A stretch of 64,000 nucleotides of DNA from Deinococcales bacterium (GCA_013298595.1 JAAFIG010000007.1:65574-129573), one strand, 5' to 3'; shown: positions 26,270 through 35,161, counted from the first letter of the stretch. Notes: generated from the sequence alone by a model not told the origin. Program-made: numbers and translations.

Positions 26270-26800
26270 TTAGTCTTCGTTTTGACTCATCAGGGCGAAC
26301 AGGTTTGGGAAATGCTCTTGGTAAAAATCATCATCATCTTCATTCCACATCTCACCAAATTGATGATTCGCATCTCGAGGTGGGAACGGTGGATACTGAT
26401 CGGTGCGGGCTTGGTAGACATCAGAAGCCACGGATAACATATCTTCAAACTCGAGTTCTTCGTAGGGTTCCCAGTCAGGAATTTGCGGCAAATAATCCGC
26501 TAAAGAATCAGGGTTCTCGAGGGCTGCAAAAAACACGGTTTTACCTTGGGCAACAAGCCAACCACGAAAATAATCAAAACCATCATCGGAGCAACCACCA
26601 TTTATCAGGTACGCAGCTGCCCACAGTTTTGAGAGATACGAACGGTTAAGAAAAGTCCAAATCCAACCATGTAATGCCACCAATTCATCGTTTGATAAGG
26701 TTTCGGCTTGCACAGAAAATTGTTCTCGTAAAGCCTCGAGATCATGACCAGCCACAGCTCTTGCATTCGCAATAAAATCCCAGAATTGATCTTCGGTCAT
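26270..26800 (-). CDS. DUF4240 domain protein
   Basis: A 176-residue protein beginning MTEDQFWDFIANARA, the start typical of DUF4240. Characteristic WTFLNRSYLSKLWAAAYLINGGCSDDGFDYFRGWLVAQGKTVFFAALENPDSLADYL and a late acidic tail (WNEDDDDFYQEHFPNL) follow. The family is uncharacterised; some members resemble WGR-/ADP-ribose-associated regulators, which I do not claim here. It lies within the MoxR operon but is flanked on both sides by REP palindromes, suggesting it arrived as a separate cassette. Confidence 0.88.
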   Translation of the reverse strand: MTEDQFWDFIANARAVAGHDLEALREQFSVQAETLSNDELVALHGWIWTFLNRSYLSKLWAAAYLINGGCSDDGFDYFRGWLVAQGKTVFFAALENPDSLADYLPQIPDWEPYEELEFEDMLSVASDVYQARTDQYPPFPPRDANHQFGEMWNEDDDDFYQEHFPNLFALMSQNED

Positions 26801-26832
26801 GATGATGCTCCTTTATGGTTAGTTAGAACGGC

Positions 26833-26859
26833 AAGGCGAGGCATACCTCGCCCCTACGG
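26833..26859. repeat. REP-like palindrome between DUF5682 and DUF4240
   Basis: One palindrome (GGCGAGGC…CCTCGCCCCTACGG) fills the gap directly after the DUF5682 stop codon. Confidence 0.8.
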
Positions 26860-26860
26860 T

Positions 26861-29119
26861 TTAGGACGGAATTCCTAGCATTTGCGAAATTAATGGCACA
26901 ACTTGTTCGGCTCGAGCATTATCCACGTTTTGATTGGCTCGAGTAACACTGATTGGCTTTGGGGTTTTAACTTTTTGTCCGATGTCACGGCGTTCGGCAG
27001 GTTCAAAACTCGAGAATGTACGCCGCAACAATGGCAGCACAGCAATAAAAGCTTCGGGTGTCAGGTACTGCACCCAAGAATCAAGCACACCAAACAAGGC
27101 ATCATCGTGCACCAAAACCAAACCACTGCCACGCAAAAAACCATCCAACCAAGCAGCCACTTCGTTAGGGTCAGAGGCAATACTTGCCACATACGACAAA
27201 CGATTGGCAGTGTCCTCGGCAGTAAACACACCTTGCTCGAGCAGCAATCTTGAAGCACGACCCGCAATCAAACCATGCAACCCAAGTTGTTTAGCCAGCA
27301 CTTGCAACACATCACGCCAAGCCTCGAGTAAACTGGGTTGCTCGAGGGTTTGAATAGCGCTGTGTAACTCGAGAAAATGCGGATAAAGATCAAGTGCAGC
27401 CTCATCGGATAAACTGGCGGTGGCATTAGGTAAACCAATACAGACACGCAACACCAAACCAGACACCACATGTTCCAACATTTTCGTATCGAGTTGCCGC
27501 ACACTGCCGTACCGCTGCACTCGAGCCAATGGCGGAATCGCTTGCATCAAATGATTGATATCAGCATCCTGAGCTGCCGCCGCCTCGAGCCGAGCCATAA
27601 CCAGTTGCGCCGCATTGGGCAAATTCGACAGCAAGACATCATCCAGTAAACCCGTTAAGGTTGGTAAATGACTGGTTAAACTCGAAATTTCCAGAACCTT
27701 CTGTGTTGCTGCTTCAAGCACACTCGAGCCAAACATCGCCGCTTCGATCAAACGCACTGCAAACTCAGGATGCCACTGCACCCGCCATGCCTCTTTGAAC
27801 GTACCCTTGCCACTCGAGCCAACACTTTCGCCCCACGGTACACCCAGCAACCGCAACCGATGCAACAACACACTGCGCTCGAGATCATTGGGTTGACGCA
27901 AATCGAATTCCACATTTTTAGCAGTTGCATCAGGCTTAAACCGCAAACGTTTTTGCTCCGCCTCGAGATCACGCACCAACGGCACCGTCGGTGTTTCCGC
28001 GGGCACGGCACCAAGGGTTTCTGCCAGAATCAACTTATCGCTAATCAGTGCAAGTGGCAAATCAGAATCCCAAGCAAACAATGCCCGCGAAACCTCATTC
28101 ATTTCGTCTAACCCCGGCATCGGCGAACCACGCAAGGCTGCCAGCGTCTCGGCTAAACGCACCGCTTCGATAATACTGGCACTCGAAGCAGGTAAATCCT
28201 CAGCTCGCAACAAATGCGCCACCTTGGTCAACCAATGCGACACCACATTGCGCGAAGACGAATCCTGCAAATCCCACAAATGCGCGTACCAACCTGGGCT
28301 GGTCACACCCGCACCATAGCCACTCGAGCGAGCTAAACGACCAAACGTCCACGGAATCCACGTACTCGAAACAGCGACCTTTGGTAAATTCTCCAGCAAC
28401 TTCGCATCGGCTTTGGCATCCGCCACCTCGAGATTCAACGCAGGTGAATGCCACGCACCACAAACCACTGCGATACGCTGAAAACCATCCTTTTGCGCCT
28501 GACGAATGGTTTGTCGCATAAAGGCTTCACGCAACGCCTCACGCGGCTCGAGCATCTTCGACTCAAGCCTCAGCGCCGTCATTGCCTCGAGAATCGCTGC
28601 GAAGACATCCTCATCCGAACGGCGCTGCTCGACCAAATACTCCCAGTAACGCTCACCATCAGAAAAACCAGCAGCTCGAGCCAACCAACCCAACGGGTCA
28701 GCTGCAACATCATCAGATTCAGCATTAGCATCGCTCGAGGCATCAGATTCGGTTTCGGCATTGGGCGAGGCATGCCTCGCCCCTACGAGTTCGGTAGGAT
28801 CAGCAAGCAATTGATGGGCTTGCGGTAAATCCATAAAACGCACCGAAGCATTATTCTCGAGCGCAAAACGAATTGCTTGAAACTCAGGCGAAAACGCAGC
28901 AAACGGATAATACACAGCCTTCGACGGATCATCCTTAGCATGCAACAACAACGCAATAGGCGGTTTCATATCCACATGCCCAAGCAACGGCAACAAATCA
29001 TTAGCATCAGGCGGACCCTCCACCAACACACAATCAGGCTCGAGCACCCGCAACGCCCGCAACAACGAACGCGCCCCACCAGGACCATGATGACGCACAC
29101 CAAACAAATGCACACTCAT
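26861..29119 (-). CDS. DUF5682 family protein (YehM-like)
   Basis: A 752-residue DUF5682 protein. The N-terminal signature MSVHLFGVRHHGPGGARSLLRAL, then VLVEGPPDANDLLPLL and later IAVVCGAWHSPAL, resembles the active-site-like His and Glu layout of TraB/EreA-type folds; whether it is an enzyme is not known. The C-terminal half is Leu/Ala-rich helical repeats. It is encoded next to MoxR and VWA genes throughout bacteria. A REP palindrome at 28,763-28,787 is translated in frame (VGARHASPN near residue 114). Its ATG overlaps the transposase stop. Confidence 0.9.
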   Translation of the reverse strand: MSVHLFGVRHHGPGGARSLLRALRVLEPDCVLVEGPPDANDLLPLLGHVDMKPPIALLLHAKDDPSKAVYYPFAAFSPEFQAIRFALENNASVRFMDLPQAHQLLADPTELVGARHASPNAETESDASSDANAESDDVAADPLGWLARAAGFSDGERYWEYLVEQRRSDEDVFAAILEAMTALRLESKMLEPREALREAFMRQTIRQAQKDGFQRIAVVCGAWHSPALNLEVADAKADAKLLENLPKVAVSSTWIPWTFGRLARSSGYGAGVTSPGWYAHLWDLQDSSSRNVVSHWLTKVAHLLRAEDLPASSASIIEAVRLAETLAALRGSPMPGLDEMNEVSRALFAWDSDLPLALISDKLILAETLGAVPAETPTVPLVRDLEAEQKRLRFKPDATAKNVEFDLRQPNDLERSVLLHRLRLLGVPWGESVGSSGKGTFKEAWRVQWHPEFAVRLIEAAMFGSSVLEAATQKVLEISSLTSHLPTLTGLLDDVLLSNLPNAAQLVMARLEAAAAQDADINHLMQAIPPLARVQRYGSVRQLDTKMLEHVVSGLVLRVCIGLPNATASLSDEAALDLYPHFLELHSAIQTLEQPSLLEAWRDVLQVLAKQLGLHGLIAGRASRLLLEQGVFTAEDTANRLSYVASIASDPNEVAAWLDGFLRGSGLVLVHDDALFGVLDSWVQYLTPEAFIAVLPLLRRTFSSFEPAERRDIGQKVKTPKPISVTRANQNVDNARAEQVVPLISQMLGIPS
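28763..28787. repeat. REP-like palindrome inside the DUF5682 coding sequence
   Basis: GGGCGAGGC…GCCTCGCCCCTAC lies within the gene without breaking the frame. It encodes VGARHASPN in a Ser/Asp/Ala-rich linker. Confidence 0.85.
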
Positions 29120-29745
29120 ACCAACACCTCGAGCCTTGCAAAAACCAAATCATGCAACACCAAATCAGATTTCGCCTCGAGATCAAACAACCAACTCGAG
29201 GGATTGACTTTGATGTAATCACGAACAGCCTGTAATTCGTGGTTGTTACGTAAAACACGTTCAAAATAATTGCGCTGCCAAACAACCAAATTTGGATTAT
29301 CAAAACGAACCCGAGCAACTCGAGAAACTGCTGACTTAAAACCACCAATAATTGCCCCCAATGAATTGGCTGATGCGTTCATTGGGGGGTCGGCGGTCTT
29401 GGTTTGTGATAAAAACAATTCTTTTCGTGCAGCGGCTAACTGTATTGATGCGTTTGCCATTGGCAAATTGGGCGAGGCAAGCCCCGCCCCTACGGCTGGT
29501 TGAATGCAAACAATCGCATGAATGTGATTTGGCATGACAATAAATTCGTCTAAAACAATATTTTCACGCAACTGCCCCATCCGATGCCATTCCTCGAGAA
29601 TAATTTTCCCTAATTCATTTAATTGCATTTTTTGATCATCAATTGAACCAAAAATCTGTTCTCGCTGATAACTACAAATCGTAATGAAATACGCACCGCT
29701 CGAGGTGTAATCAAAATTGCGTAATCGAATGCTGTTGCGTTCCAT
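29116..29745 (-). CDS. REP-associated tyrosine transposase (RAYT, TnpA_REP/IS200-like)
   Basis: A Y1 HUH-type transposase of about 209 residues from ATG 29745 (MERNSIRLRNFDYTSSGAYFITIC). The HUH motif is PNHIHAIV, and the catalytic Tyr lies in RDYIKVNPSSW near the C-terminus; VWQRNYFERVLRN is typical of the RAYT group. An in-frame extension to TTG 29880 (254 residues) overlaps the MoxR stop by 4 bp, but it translates a 30-bp tandem repeat and a REP. The stop overlaps the DUF5682 ATG, so the gene is embedded in the operon. A second REP (29,470-29,496) is translated inside it. Confidence 0.9.
   Translation of the reverse strand: MERNSIRLRNFDYTSSGAYFITICSYQREQIFGSIDDQKMQLNELGKIILEEWHRMGQLRENIVLDEFIVMPNHIHAIVCIQPAVGAGLASPNLPMANASIQLAAARKELFLSQTKTADPPMNASANSLGAIIGGFKSAVSRVARVRFDNPNLVVWQRNYFERVLRNNHELQAVRDYIKVNPSSWLFDLEAKSDLVLHDLVFARLEVLV
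29470..29496. repeat. REP-like palindrome inside the RAYT coding sequence
   Basis: GGGCGAGGCAAGCCCCGCCCCTACGG is translated as part of PAVGAGLASPN, between the HUH motif and the C-terminal domain. The frame is kept. Confidence 0.85.
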
Positions 29746-29771
29746 AAAACCCCAAAATCCCTGTCCTAAAC

Positions 29772-29796
29772 CGTAGGGGCGGGGCTTGCCTCGCCC
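29772..29796. repeat. REP-like palindrome in the RAYT leader
   Basis: CCGTAGGGGCGGGGCTTGCC… lies just upstream of the likely RAYT start. In the extended frame it encodes GRGKPRPYG. Confidence 0.8.
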
Positions 29797-29855
29797 TTGC
29801 CCGTAACGATGCTGATCCATCCTGACTTGCCCGTAACGATGCTGATCCATCCTGA
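29796..29855. repeat. Two perfect 30-bp tandem repeats in the RAYT leader
   Basis: The unit beginning CTTGCCCGTAACGATGCTGA occurs at 29,796-29,825 and again at 29,826-29,855, identical. Its length is a multiple of three. On the minus strand it encodes a repeated RMDQHRYGQ block, so the frame from the MoxR stop to the RAYT stays open. Confidence 0.95.
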
Positions 29856-29876
29856 CCCATAAACAAAACAAATCCT

Positions 29877-30956
29877 TCAAACCACGTCACGACAAGCCCG
29901 ATAAACGTCTTTCCATCCGTCGCGTTCTTTGACCACTGTCTCGAGGTACTCAAGCATGACTACTCTGTCTTGGATTGGGTCTTTGATGATTGCACCTATG
30001 AGGCTTGAGGCGACATCGTTAGCGCGGAGGATGCCATCGCCAAAGTGGGCTGCGAGGGCAAGTCCTTGGTTGATAACGCCGATGGCTTCAGCGGTGCTAA
30101 GTGTGCCGCTTGGGCTTTTCAGTTTGGTTTTTCCGTCGAGTGTTTTGCCGTCGCGGAGTTCGCGGAAGACTTGGACAACCCGACGGATTTCTTCGAGTGC
30201 GGGTGGTTCGGCGGGTAGCTCGAGAGCGCGTCCAAGATCGGCTACGCGAGTTTGCACAATACGAATTTCTTCGTTGAGGTCGTCTGGTACGGGTAAAATA
30301 ACAGTGTTGAAGCGGCGTTTGAGGGCGCTCGAGAGTTCGTTGACTCCTCGGTCTTTGTTGTTGGCGGTGGCGATCATGTTGAAGCCTTTTTGGGCTTGGA
30401 CTTCGCTATTAAGTTCGGGGATGGGCAGTGTTTTTTCGGATAGCACGGTAATCAGTGCGTCTTGAACATCGGATGGGATGCGGGTGAGTTCCTCGAGTCG
30501 AGCAATAGCGCCTGTTTTCATGGCGCGAATGATTGGGCTTTCGACGATGGCTTTGACGCTGGGTCCTTTGGAGAGCAGTTCGGCGTAATTCCAACCGTAA
30601 CGAATGGCTTCTTCGGATGTGCCAGCGGTGCCTTGAACCAGTAAGGTGCTATCGCCACTGATGGCGGCGGCTAAGTGTTCGGATACCCAACTTTTGGCTG
30701 TGCCCGGCACGCCAAGTAATAACAGTGCGCGGTCGGTGGCAAGGGTTGCCACGGCGATTTCCATCAGGCGTTGGTTGCCGATGTATTTGGGTTTGATCTC
30801 GAGTTTGCTAACCTTGCCACCCATCAGGTATTGAATCACTGCCCACGGGCTGAGTTTCCAGTTGGGTGGTCTGGGTTTGTCGTCGAGTTTGGCGAGTGCC
30901 TCGAGTTCTTCTGCGAATTGTTGTTCGGCGTGTTGACGGAGGGCATTTTCGCTCAT
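29877..30956 (-). CDS. MoxR-family AAA ATPase (YehL-like)
   Basis: A 359-residue AAA+ ATPase from ATG 30956, which overlaps the DUF5691 stop by 4 bp. Walker A is LGVPGTAKSW, Walker B/sensor region ARLEELTRIPSDVQDALITVLSE, and sensor 1/arginine-finger segment IATANNKDRGVNELSSALKRRFN. The C-terminal lid follows. MoxR proteins act with VWA partners as remodelling chaperones; the VWA, SWIM, DUF5682 and DUF5691 partners are all in this operon. A longer frame from 31043 would overlap the upstream gene by 90 bp and lacks conservation. Confidence 0.93.
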   Translation of the reverse strand: MSENALRQHAEQQFAEELEALAKLDDKPRPPNWKLSPWAVIQYLMGGKVSKLEIKPKYIGNQRLMEIAVATLATDRALLLLGVPGTAKSWVSEHLAAAISGDSTLLVQGTAGTSEEAIRYGWNYAELLSKGPSVKAIVESPIIRAMKTGAIARLEELTRIPSDVQDALITVLSEKTLPIPELNSEVQAQKGFNMIATANNKDRGVNELSSALKRRFNTVILPVPDDLNEEIRIVQTRVADLGRALELPAEPPALEEIRRVVQVFRELRDGKTLDGKTKLKSPSGTLSTAEAIGVINQGLALAAHFGDGILRANDVASSLIGAIIKDPIQDRVVMLEYLETVVKERDGWKDVYRACRDVV

Positions 30957-32506
30957 GGTTGTAGTTCCTTTCGCATTGCGTTGCGGGTCTCGAGGTGAGA
31001 GATGAGGGTTTTGATTTGCTCGAGGTGGTGTTGGATGTACCATGCTCGATTATTTTTTTCGGGGTTAAATTGGTTTGTTTGCTCGAGGAAACTTGTCCAG
31101 TTTGGGTGTTTTGTTGGGTTGTGCCAGTGCTGAATAATGTCTGGGTGGCAGTATTGGGCGATGTTTTGGATGTTGTGGTAATTGCTGGTACCTTTGAGGA
31201 TTTGTTTGCTGATATTGCCTAGCCACTCGAGGCAGTCGCGGCTGAATTCGATGTTCCATGCGTGGTTCATCCAAGCGAGCCATTGAAAATCGTGGGTTTG
31301 TTTAGCGAAGATAAAGTACCGAACGCGTTTTTCGCGTTGCTCGAGGCTTAGGGTTTTCATCAGGGTTTCGTTTTTGATTAGGTCGTTGTCGTAACTGAGT
31401 AAGGCATCTATCCATTCTGGGTTGGGGTGAATTTCGTTGGCTTGAACAAAGGCAATCAATAAGTTTTTGCGCCAATCTTTGGGTAGGCGTTTGATGATTT
31501 CTTTTGGCTCGAGATGAAAGTGTGGTTGCCATGTGCTGATGGGGATATTAGCGATGATGCTTTGCAACCAGTAGGCTTTGTCGCCGCCTGTGCCGTATGG
31601 TGTTTTTTTCTCAATACCATCGCGTCCAAGTTCGGTGTTCCATTCGGGTAATTCGATTTCAAATTCTGGTGCGCCAAGTTTCAATGCCGATTTTTTCAGT
31701 GGGATGCTCAGGATGTTTTGTCCTCGAGCAATCATGCGTTGCACCAAGGCGCTGTTGGGTAGTTTAGCCAGTAACATGGCGGCGATACTGCGGACATCTT
31801 TGCTGCGATCATCTAAGCAAGTCTCGAGGAAAGGTTCGTCGGCATCGGTTAATTTGCTTTCGAGTTCGCTTAAAAAAGTTTTGCGTTCCTCGGCAACTTC
31901 GGCTTTCCAAACACTTTGTAATAAGTCTCGGGCGGTGTCTGGTTGTTCGGTTCGGATGCTGCGAAAAGCCAGGACCCGAGCGGCTTTGGTACCTGTTTCC
32001 CATGTCTCGAGGGCATTTTCTAAGCTGCTGGTGTTACCTGTTGCCCATGACCAGTACGGGTTTTGTTGGGCTAACCAACGTCCTCTCGAGTCAAGGATTG
32101 GCATGATGGTTTCGCGGCTGGCAGTATTTTGTCTGCCGTAATCGAGCAAAGCAATAATATGGCTGTGCGGAATAGCATAATTGCTTTGCTTGACCAACTC
32201 GAGCCATTCGGGAATTAGTTCTGTTGCCGAGGCAAATAACAAATCGAGTCGTTGCATGGCTGCTTCAGAAATACGCACTCGAGTATCAGGTTCGGCTGGT
32301 GTCAGCGGTTTGCTATTGGCATTGGTTTGTTCGCCTGCTCGAGTCATGGCAAAAGCCAGTGCGGCAACGCCAAGCAGTTGTCCTGTATGGCGTTGGTCTT
32401 CTAAGTTCACTCGAGCTTTTTCAAGGGCGGGGTGCTCCAGCGTACCAAGGGGGCTGCGTTCAGTGCCGAGTAAAGCACTCGAGATGATGGCGCGAAGGTC
32501 GTTCAT
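30953..32506 (-). CDS. DUF5691 family protein
   Basis: A 517-residue protein that begins MNDLRAIISSALLGTERSPL, as DUF5691 members do. It is mainly helical, with HEAT-like segments (RDLLQSVWKAEVAEERKTFLSELESKLTDADEPFLETCLDDRSKDVRSIAAMLLAKLPNSALVQRMI) suggesting a scaffold. It is coupled to SWIM upstream and MoxR downstream by 4-bp overlaps. The molecular role is unknown; the family is essentially always found beside MoxR and SWIM genes. Confidence 0.88.
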   Translation of the reverse strand: MNDLRAIISSALLGTERSPLGTLEHPALEKARVNLEDQRHTGQLLGVAALAFAMTRAGEQTNANSKPLTPAEPDTRVRISEAAMQRLDLLFASATELIPEWLELVKQSNYAIPHSHIIALLDYGRQNTASRETIMPILDSRGRWLAQQNPYWSWATGNTSSLENALETWETGTKAARVLAFRSIRTEQPDTARDLLQSVWKAEVAEERKTFLSELESKLTDADEPFLETCLDDRSKDVRSIAAMLLAKLPNSALVQRMIARGQNILSIPLKKSALKLGAPEFEIELPEWNTELGRDGIEKKTPYGTGGDKAYWLQSIIANIPISTWQPHFHLEPKEIIKRLPKDWRKNLLIAFVQANEIHPNPEWIDALLSYDNDLIKNETLMKTLSLEQREKRVRYFIFAKQTHDFQWLAWMNHAWNIEFSRDCLEWLGNISKQILKGTSNYHNIQNIAQYCHPDIIQHWHNPTKHPNWTSFLEQTNQFNPEKNNRAWYIQHHLEQIKTLISHLETRNAMRKELQP

Positions 32507-33813
32507 GCTTGCCCTCCGATACTGTGGACTTTGCCATCGGTGAATAAAGTGATTGGTGTTAATTCTTTGCCGTCATATTCACCAAAAAGTTGTACAGGGT
32601 GTCCGCCACTCAGTGCCAGCATTTGCCAACCTCGTTCGGTGTTCAAAGGTATGGCATGGCTCGAGTCTTGCACGCGCCAATCTGTGTCATCAAAAATAAT
32701 TTGTACCGCCTCGAGACAGATGGGGTAACGTTCGAGCCAAGGCAATTTTGCAAGAGCTGCTGCGTATTTCTCGAGCGCGGTGTGGATGCTATCGGCTGGT
32801 AGTGTTGAAATATTTTCCAGCATTTTGACATCAGGTTTGAGGATGGCTCGGAGTGGCAAATTGCTCGGGTAAAACACCAGTTCGGTCTCGAGGGTCACAC
32901 CGATGGGTACGCCACCTGTCATTGGTTGATTTGCCACAGCAAAATCGAGCAGTAGTGCAGGTTCTCGAGTGTCAGCATGCTCGAGGTACGTGCGGCGAAC
33001 TCGCAGGTTGTCTTCTTGAACCAGTATTTGCCCAAGGCTATGCCAACGGCTGCGCGGTACACTGGCTTGCAGCAGTTCAGCTTTGTCTTGAGTAAAACCA
33101 ATGGCGGCACGCACATCGGCTTGCGTGGTTGCAGAAAGTGTCTCGAGACGGCTGTACGCACTAATAATTAAATGCAAACGTGCCAATGCCTCGAGTAATG
33201 CGTTGGTGCCACTGCTGGCAGCCGTAGGGAGGTCTCGTACCATGCGGGCTAACCCTGGGGCTTGAGCATCCACCAACCGAGCTGCTACGGTTTCCCAGTA
33301 ACTGTACGGCTGGCTTGGCGCGTTTGCCAAACCATTTTTAATTTGATCGTGCAACCACAAACCAAATTCCTCGATTCCTGCCGATACTTTATTTTCCCGC
33401 GAAGCCACACGTTTCGCCGCAGCTTTATCGGCTTTGGCTTGTTCTTCTGGGGTTAATTCCTTAGGTGGTGCAGTTTTAGCTTCGGCACGTTTTTGTCTTC
33501 CCTCGAGCCACGTTGTTACCCACTCGGGCGGTGTGCCCGTCTCGAGTGGTTTAGCAGCATGCAAAAGCATCAAACCAATCGCGTGTTTACACGGAAATTT
33601 CCGACTGGGGCAACTGCATTTGGCGGTGTAATCGCTTAAATCTACCCGAGTTTGATACGGGTCTTTGCCGCTGCCTTGGCATTCGCCCCACAGGGCGGTT
33701 TCGCTGGCGGCAGTACTTTTCCATTTGCTGGCATTGGCGAGTCCTTTGCCGCTCGAGGCTGAGGATGCGTCTGGGGCTAAAGCGAGGATTTGTGCGGCGT
33801 TGAGTTGCGTCAC
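32503..33813 (-). CDS. SWIM zinc-finger protein (YehQ-like)
   Basis: A 436-residue protein with an N-terminal SWIM motif C-S-C-P-S-R-K-F-P-C-K-H (about residues 71-82; CxCx6CxH) in the context DYTAKCSCPSRKFPCKHAIGLML. SWIM domains bind zinc and DNA or protein. The rest is a long helical region without a recognised domain. It is the first gene of the operon SWIM–DUF5691–MoxR–RAYT–DUF5682–DUF4240–ung–VWA. The 220-bp spacer upstream, shared with a divergent reductase gene, must hold the operon promoter, but I could not define it. Confidence 0.9.
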   Translation of the reverse strand: MTQLNAAQILALAPDASSASSGKGLANASKWKSTAASETALWGECQGSGKDPYQTRVDLSDYTAKCSCPSRKFPCKHAIGLMLLHAAKPLETGTPPEWVTTWLEGRQKRAEAKTAPPKELTPEEQAKADKAAAKRVASRENKVSAGIEEFGLWLHDQIKNGLANAPSQPYSYWETVAARLVDAQAPGLARMVRDLPTAASSGTNALLEALARLHLIISAYSRLETLSATTQADVRAAIGFTQDKAELLQASVPRSRWHSLGQILVQEDNLRVRRTYLEHADTREPALLLDFAVANQPMTGGVPIGVTLETELVFYPSNLPLRAILKPDVKMLENISTLPADSIHTALEKYAAALAKLPWLERYPICLEAVQIIFDDTDWRVQDSSHAIPLNTERGWQMLALSGGHPVQLFGEYDGKELTPITLFTDGKVHSIGGQA

Positions 33814-34033
33814 GGGCTTCCTTTACGATGTCTGGTTACGGGCTACCAGAAGAATACGTTAATAACAGAATGCTGTCAAGTCTCAGATTCACAGTCTACC
33901 TAAACAGATAACAGTTCAATGTGTGTTAATTATCTCTTTTTTTGTCCCGTTTTGGAATCAATTTTTTGATGACGAGCAAAAAGTTTCAACGTATACTTTG
34001 GCTGTATCATCAAACTAAGGCAAAGGAACACCC

Positions 34034-34588
34034 ATGAAACTGATCGTTACTGAATTCATCACCCTCGATGGAATCTATGAAGAAACCATTCCGTGGCGCA
34101 ACGATTACAACCCAGATGACAGTCAGTTCAAATACGACGAACTTTTTGCCAGCGATGCACTCTTACTAGGTTGCATAACCTACGAAGGCTTTGCCAAGTA
34201 TTGGGCAAGCGCAACTGGAAATTTTGCACAGCGAATGAATAGCTTACCCAAGTTCATTGCAACCACCACCCTGAAATCCCTCGAGTGGAACAACTCCACC
34301 ATCCTTCAAGGCGATGTGGTCGCAGCGGTTAAGGCATTAAAGCAGCAAGAAGGTCGGGATTTGCTGATGTACGGCAGCGGCACTTTCGCACAGACACTGT
34401 TACGGCACGGTCTGGTAGGCGAATTGCGCTTAATGGTTTTTCCATTGGTTCTGGGCAGTGGCAAACGCTTATTCTCGAGCGAGGACAAACTGCCATTACA
34501 ACTGGTTGCCTCGAGAAACCTCGGCGATGGCGTGATGCTACTCACTTACGAGCCTAAAACGGCGACCCAATCTGAATCTGCTCATTAA
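34034..34588 (+). CDS. Dihydrofolate reductase family protein (RibD C-terminal-like)
   Basis: A 184-residue protein of the YyaP/YwjB type. It begins MKLIVTEFITLDGIYEETIPW, followed by the NADPH-binding pattern ALLLGCITYEGFAKYW, an ATTTLKSLEWNNSTIL strand, and GSGTFAQTLLRHGLVGELRLMVFPLVLGSGKRLF, the C-terminal RibD signature. The substrate is unknown. AAAGGAACACCC precedes the ATG. It reads divergently from the SWIM operon. Confidence 0.9.
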   Translation: MKLIVTEFITLDGIYEETIPWRNDYNPDDSQFKYDELFASDALLLGCITYEGFAKYWASATGNFAQRMNSLPKFIATTTLKSLEWNNSTILQGDVVAAVKALKQQEGRDLLMYGSGTFAQTLLRHGLVGELRLMVFPLVLGSGKRLFSSEDKLPLQLVASRNLGDGVMLLTYEPKTATQSESAH

Positions 34589-34657
34589 ATTGTAATCATC
34601 AGTGGTACGAATAGACACTTAATTAAATGACTTGCCCCGAAAGTTGACGAATAGATT

Positions 34658-35161
34658 ATGCGAAAAACCACCATGATTTTACTGCTTATGGTTATTGTAA
34701 CAGCTTGTAATGTTGCAAAACCGAGTCTTGCTCGTAAGATTCAAGCTTCCAAATTTTCCATAGAAATCAAGTATTTTGAAATGGAATCTTATGAAACTAG
34801 ACCAGACGGGTTTGATTATCTCTCAAGCGGAAAATATGTCATCTCGATTGATGATAATACCAAAGCTAAGAGTTTTACTTTTTCTGCACCAAGACACCAC
34901 TTTGGTTTCATCAATTTAACTCACCCAAAAGAAAACGTTTTTTTCATTGAAGCGCCAAATACCCTTATTGTAAGTGCCAACTTTGGTCAAACTTGGCAGA
35001 TAATCCCGTTCGAGGAACTGAATAAAAAATTCCGCCCGAATTGTTCTTTCAACGAGTATTCTGTCAAAGCAACACGAATCTTTGTAAATTATGACTGTGA
35101 AAATGATCTAGCCTTGCAGATTTACTCAGAAGATTTCGGGCAACTATGGCGAATGAGATGA
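34658..35161 (+). CDS. Hypothetical lipoprotein
   Basis: A 167-residue protein with a signal peptide and lipobox (MILLLMVIVTACN, Cys near residue 17), a charged N-terminal domain, and a C-terminal part with two Cys (RPNCSFNEYS, VNYDCEND) that could pair. No family was recognised. The gene has no CTCGAG in about 500 bp and is AT-rich, so it may be a newer gene. Confidence 0.75.
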   Translation: MRKTTMILLLMVIVTACNVAKPSLARKIQASKFSIEIKYFEMESYETRPDGFDYLSSGKYVISIDDNTKAKSFTFSAPRHHFGFINLTHPKENVFFIEAPNTLIVSANFGQTWQIIPFEELNKKFRPNCSFNEYSVKATRIFVNYDCENDLALQIYSEDFGQLWRMR

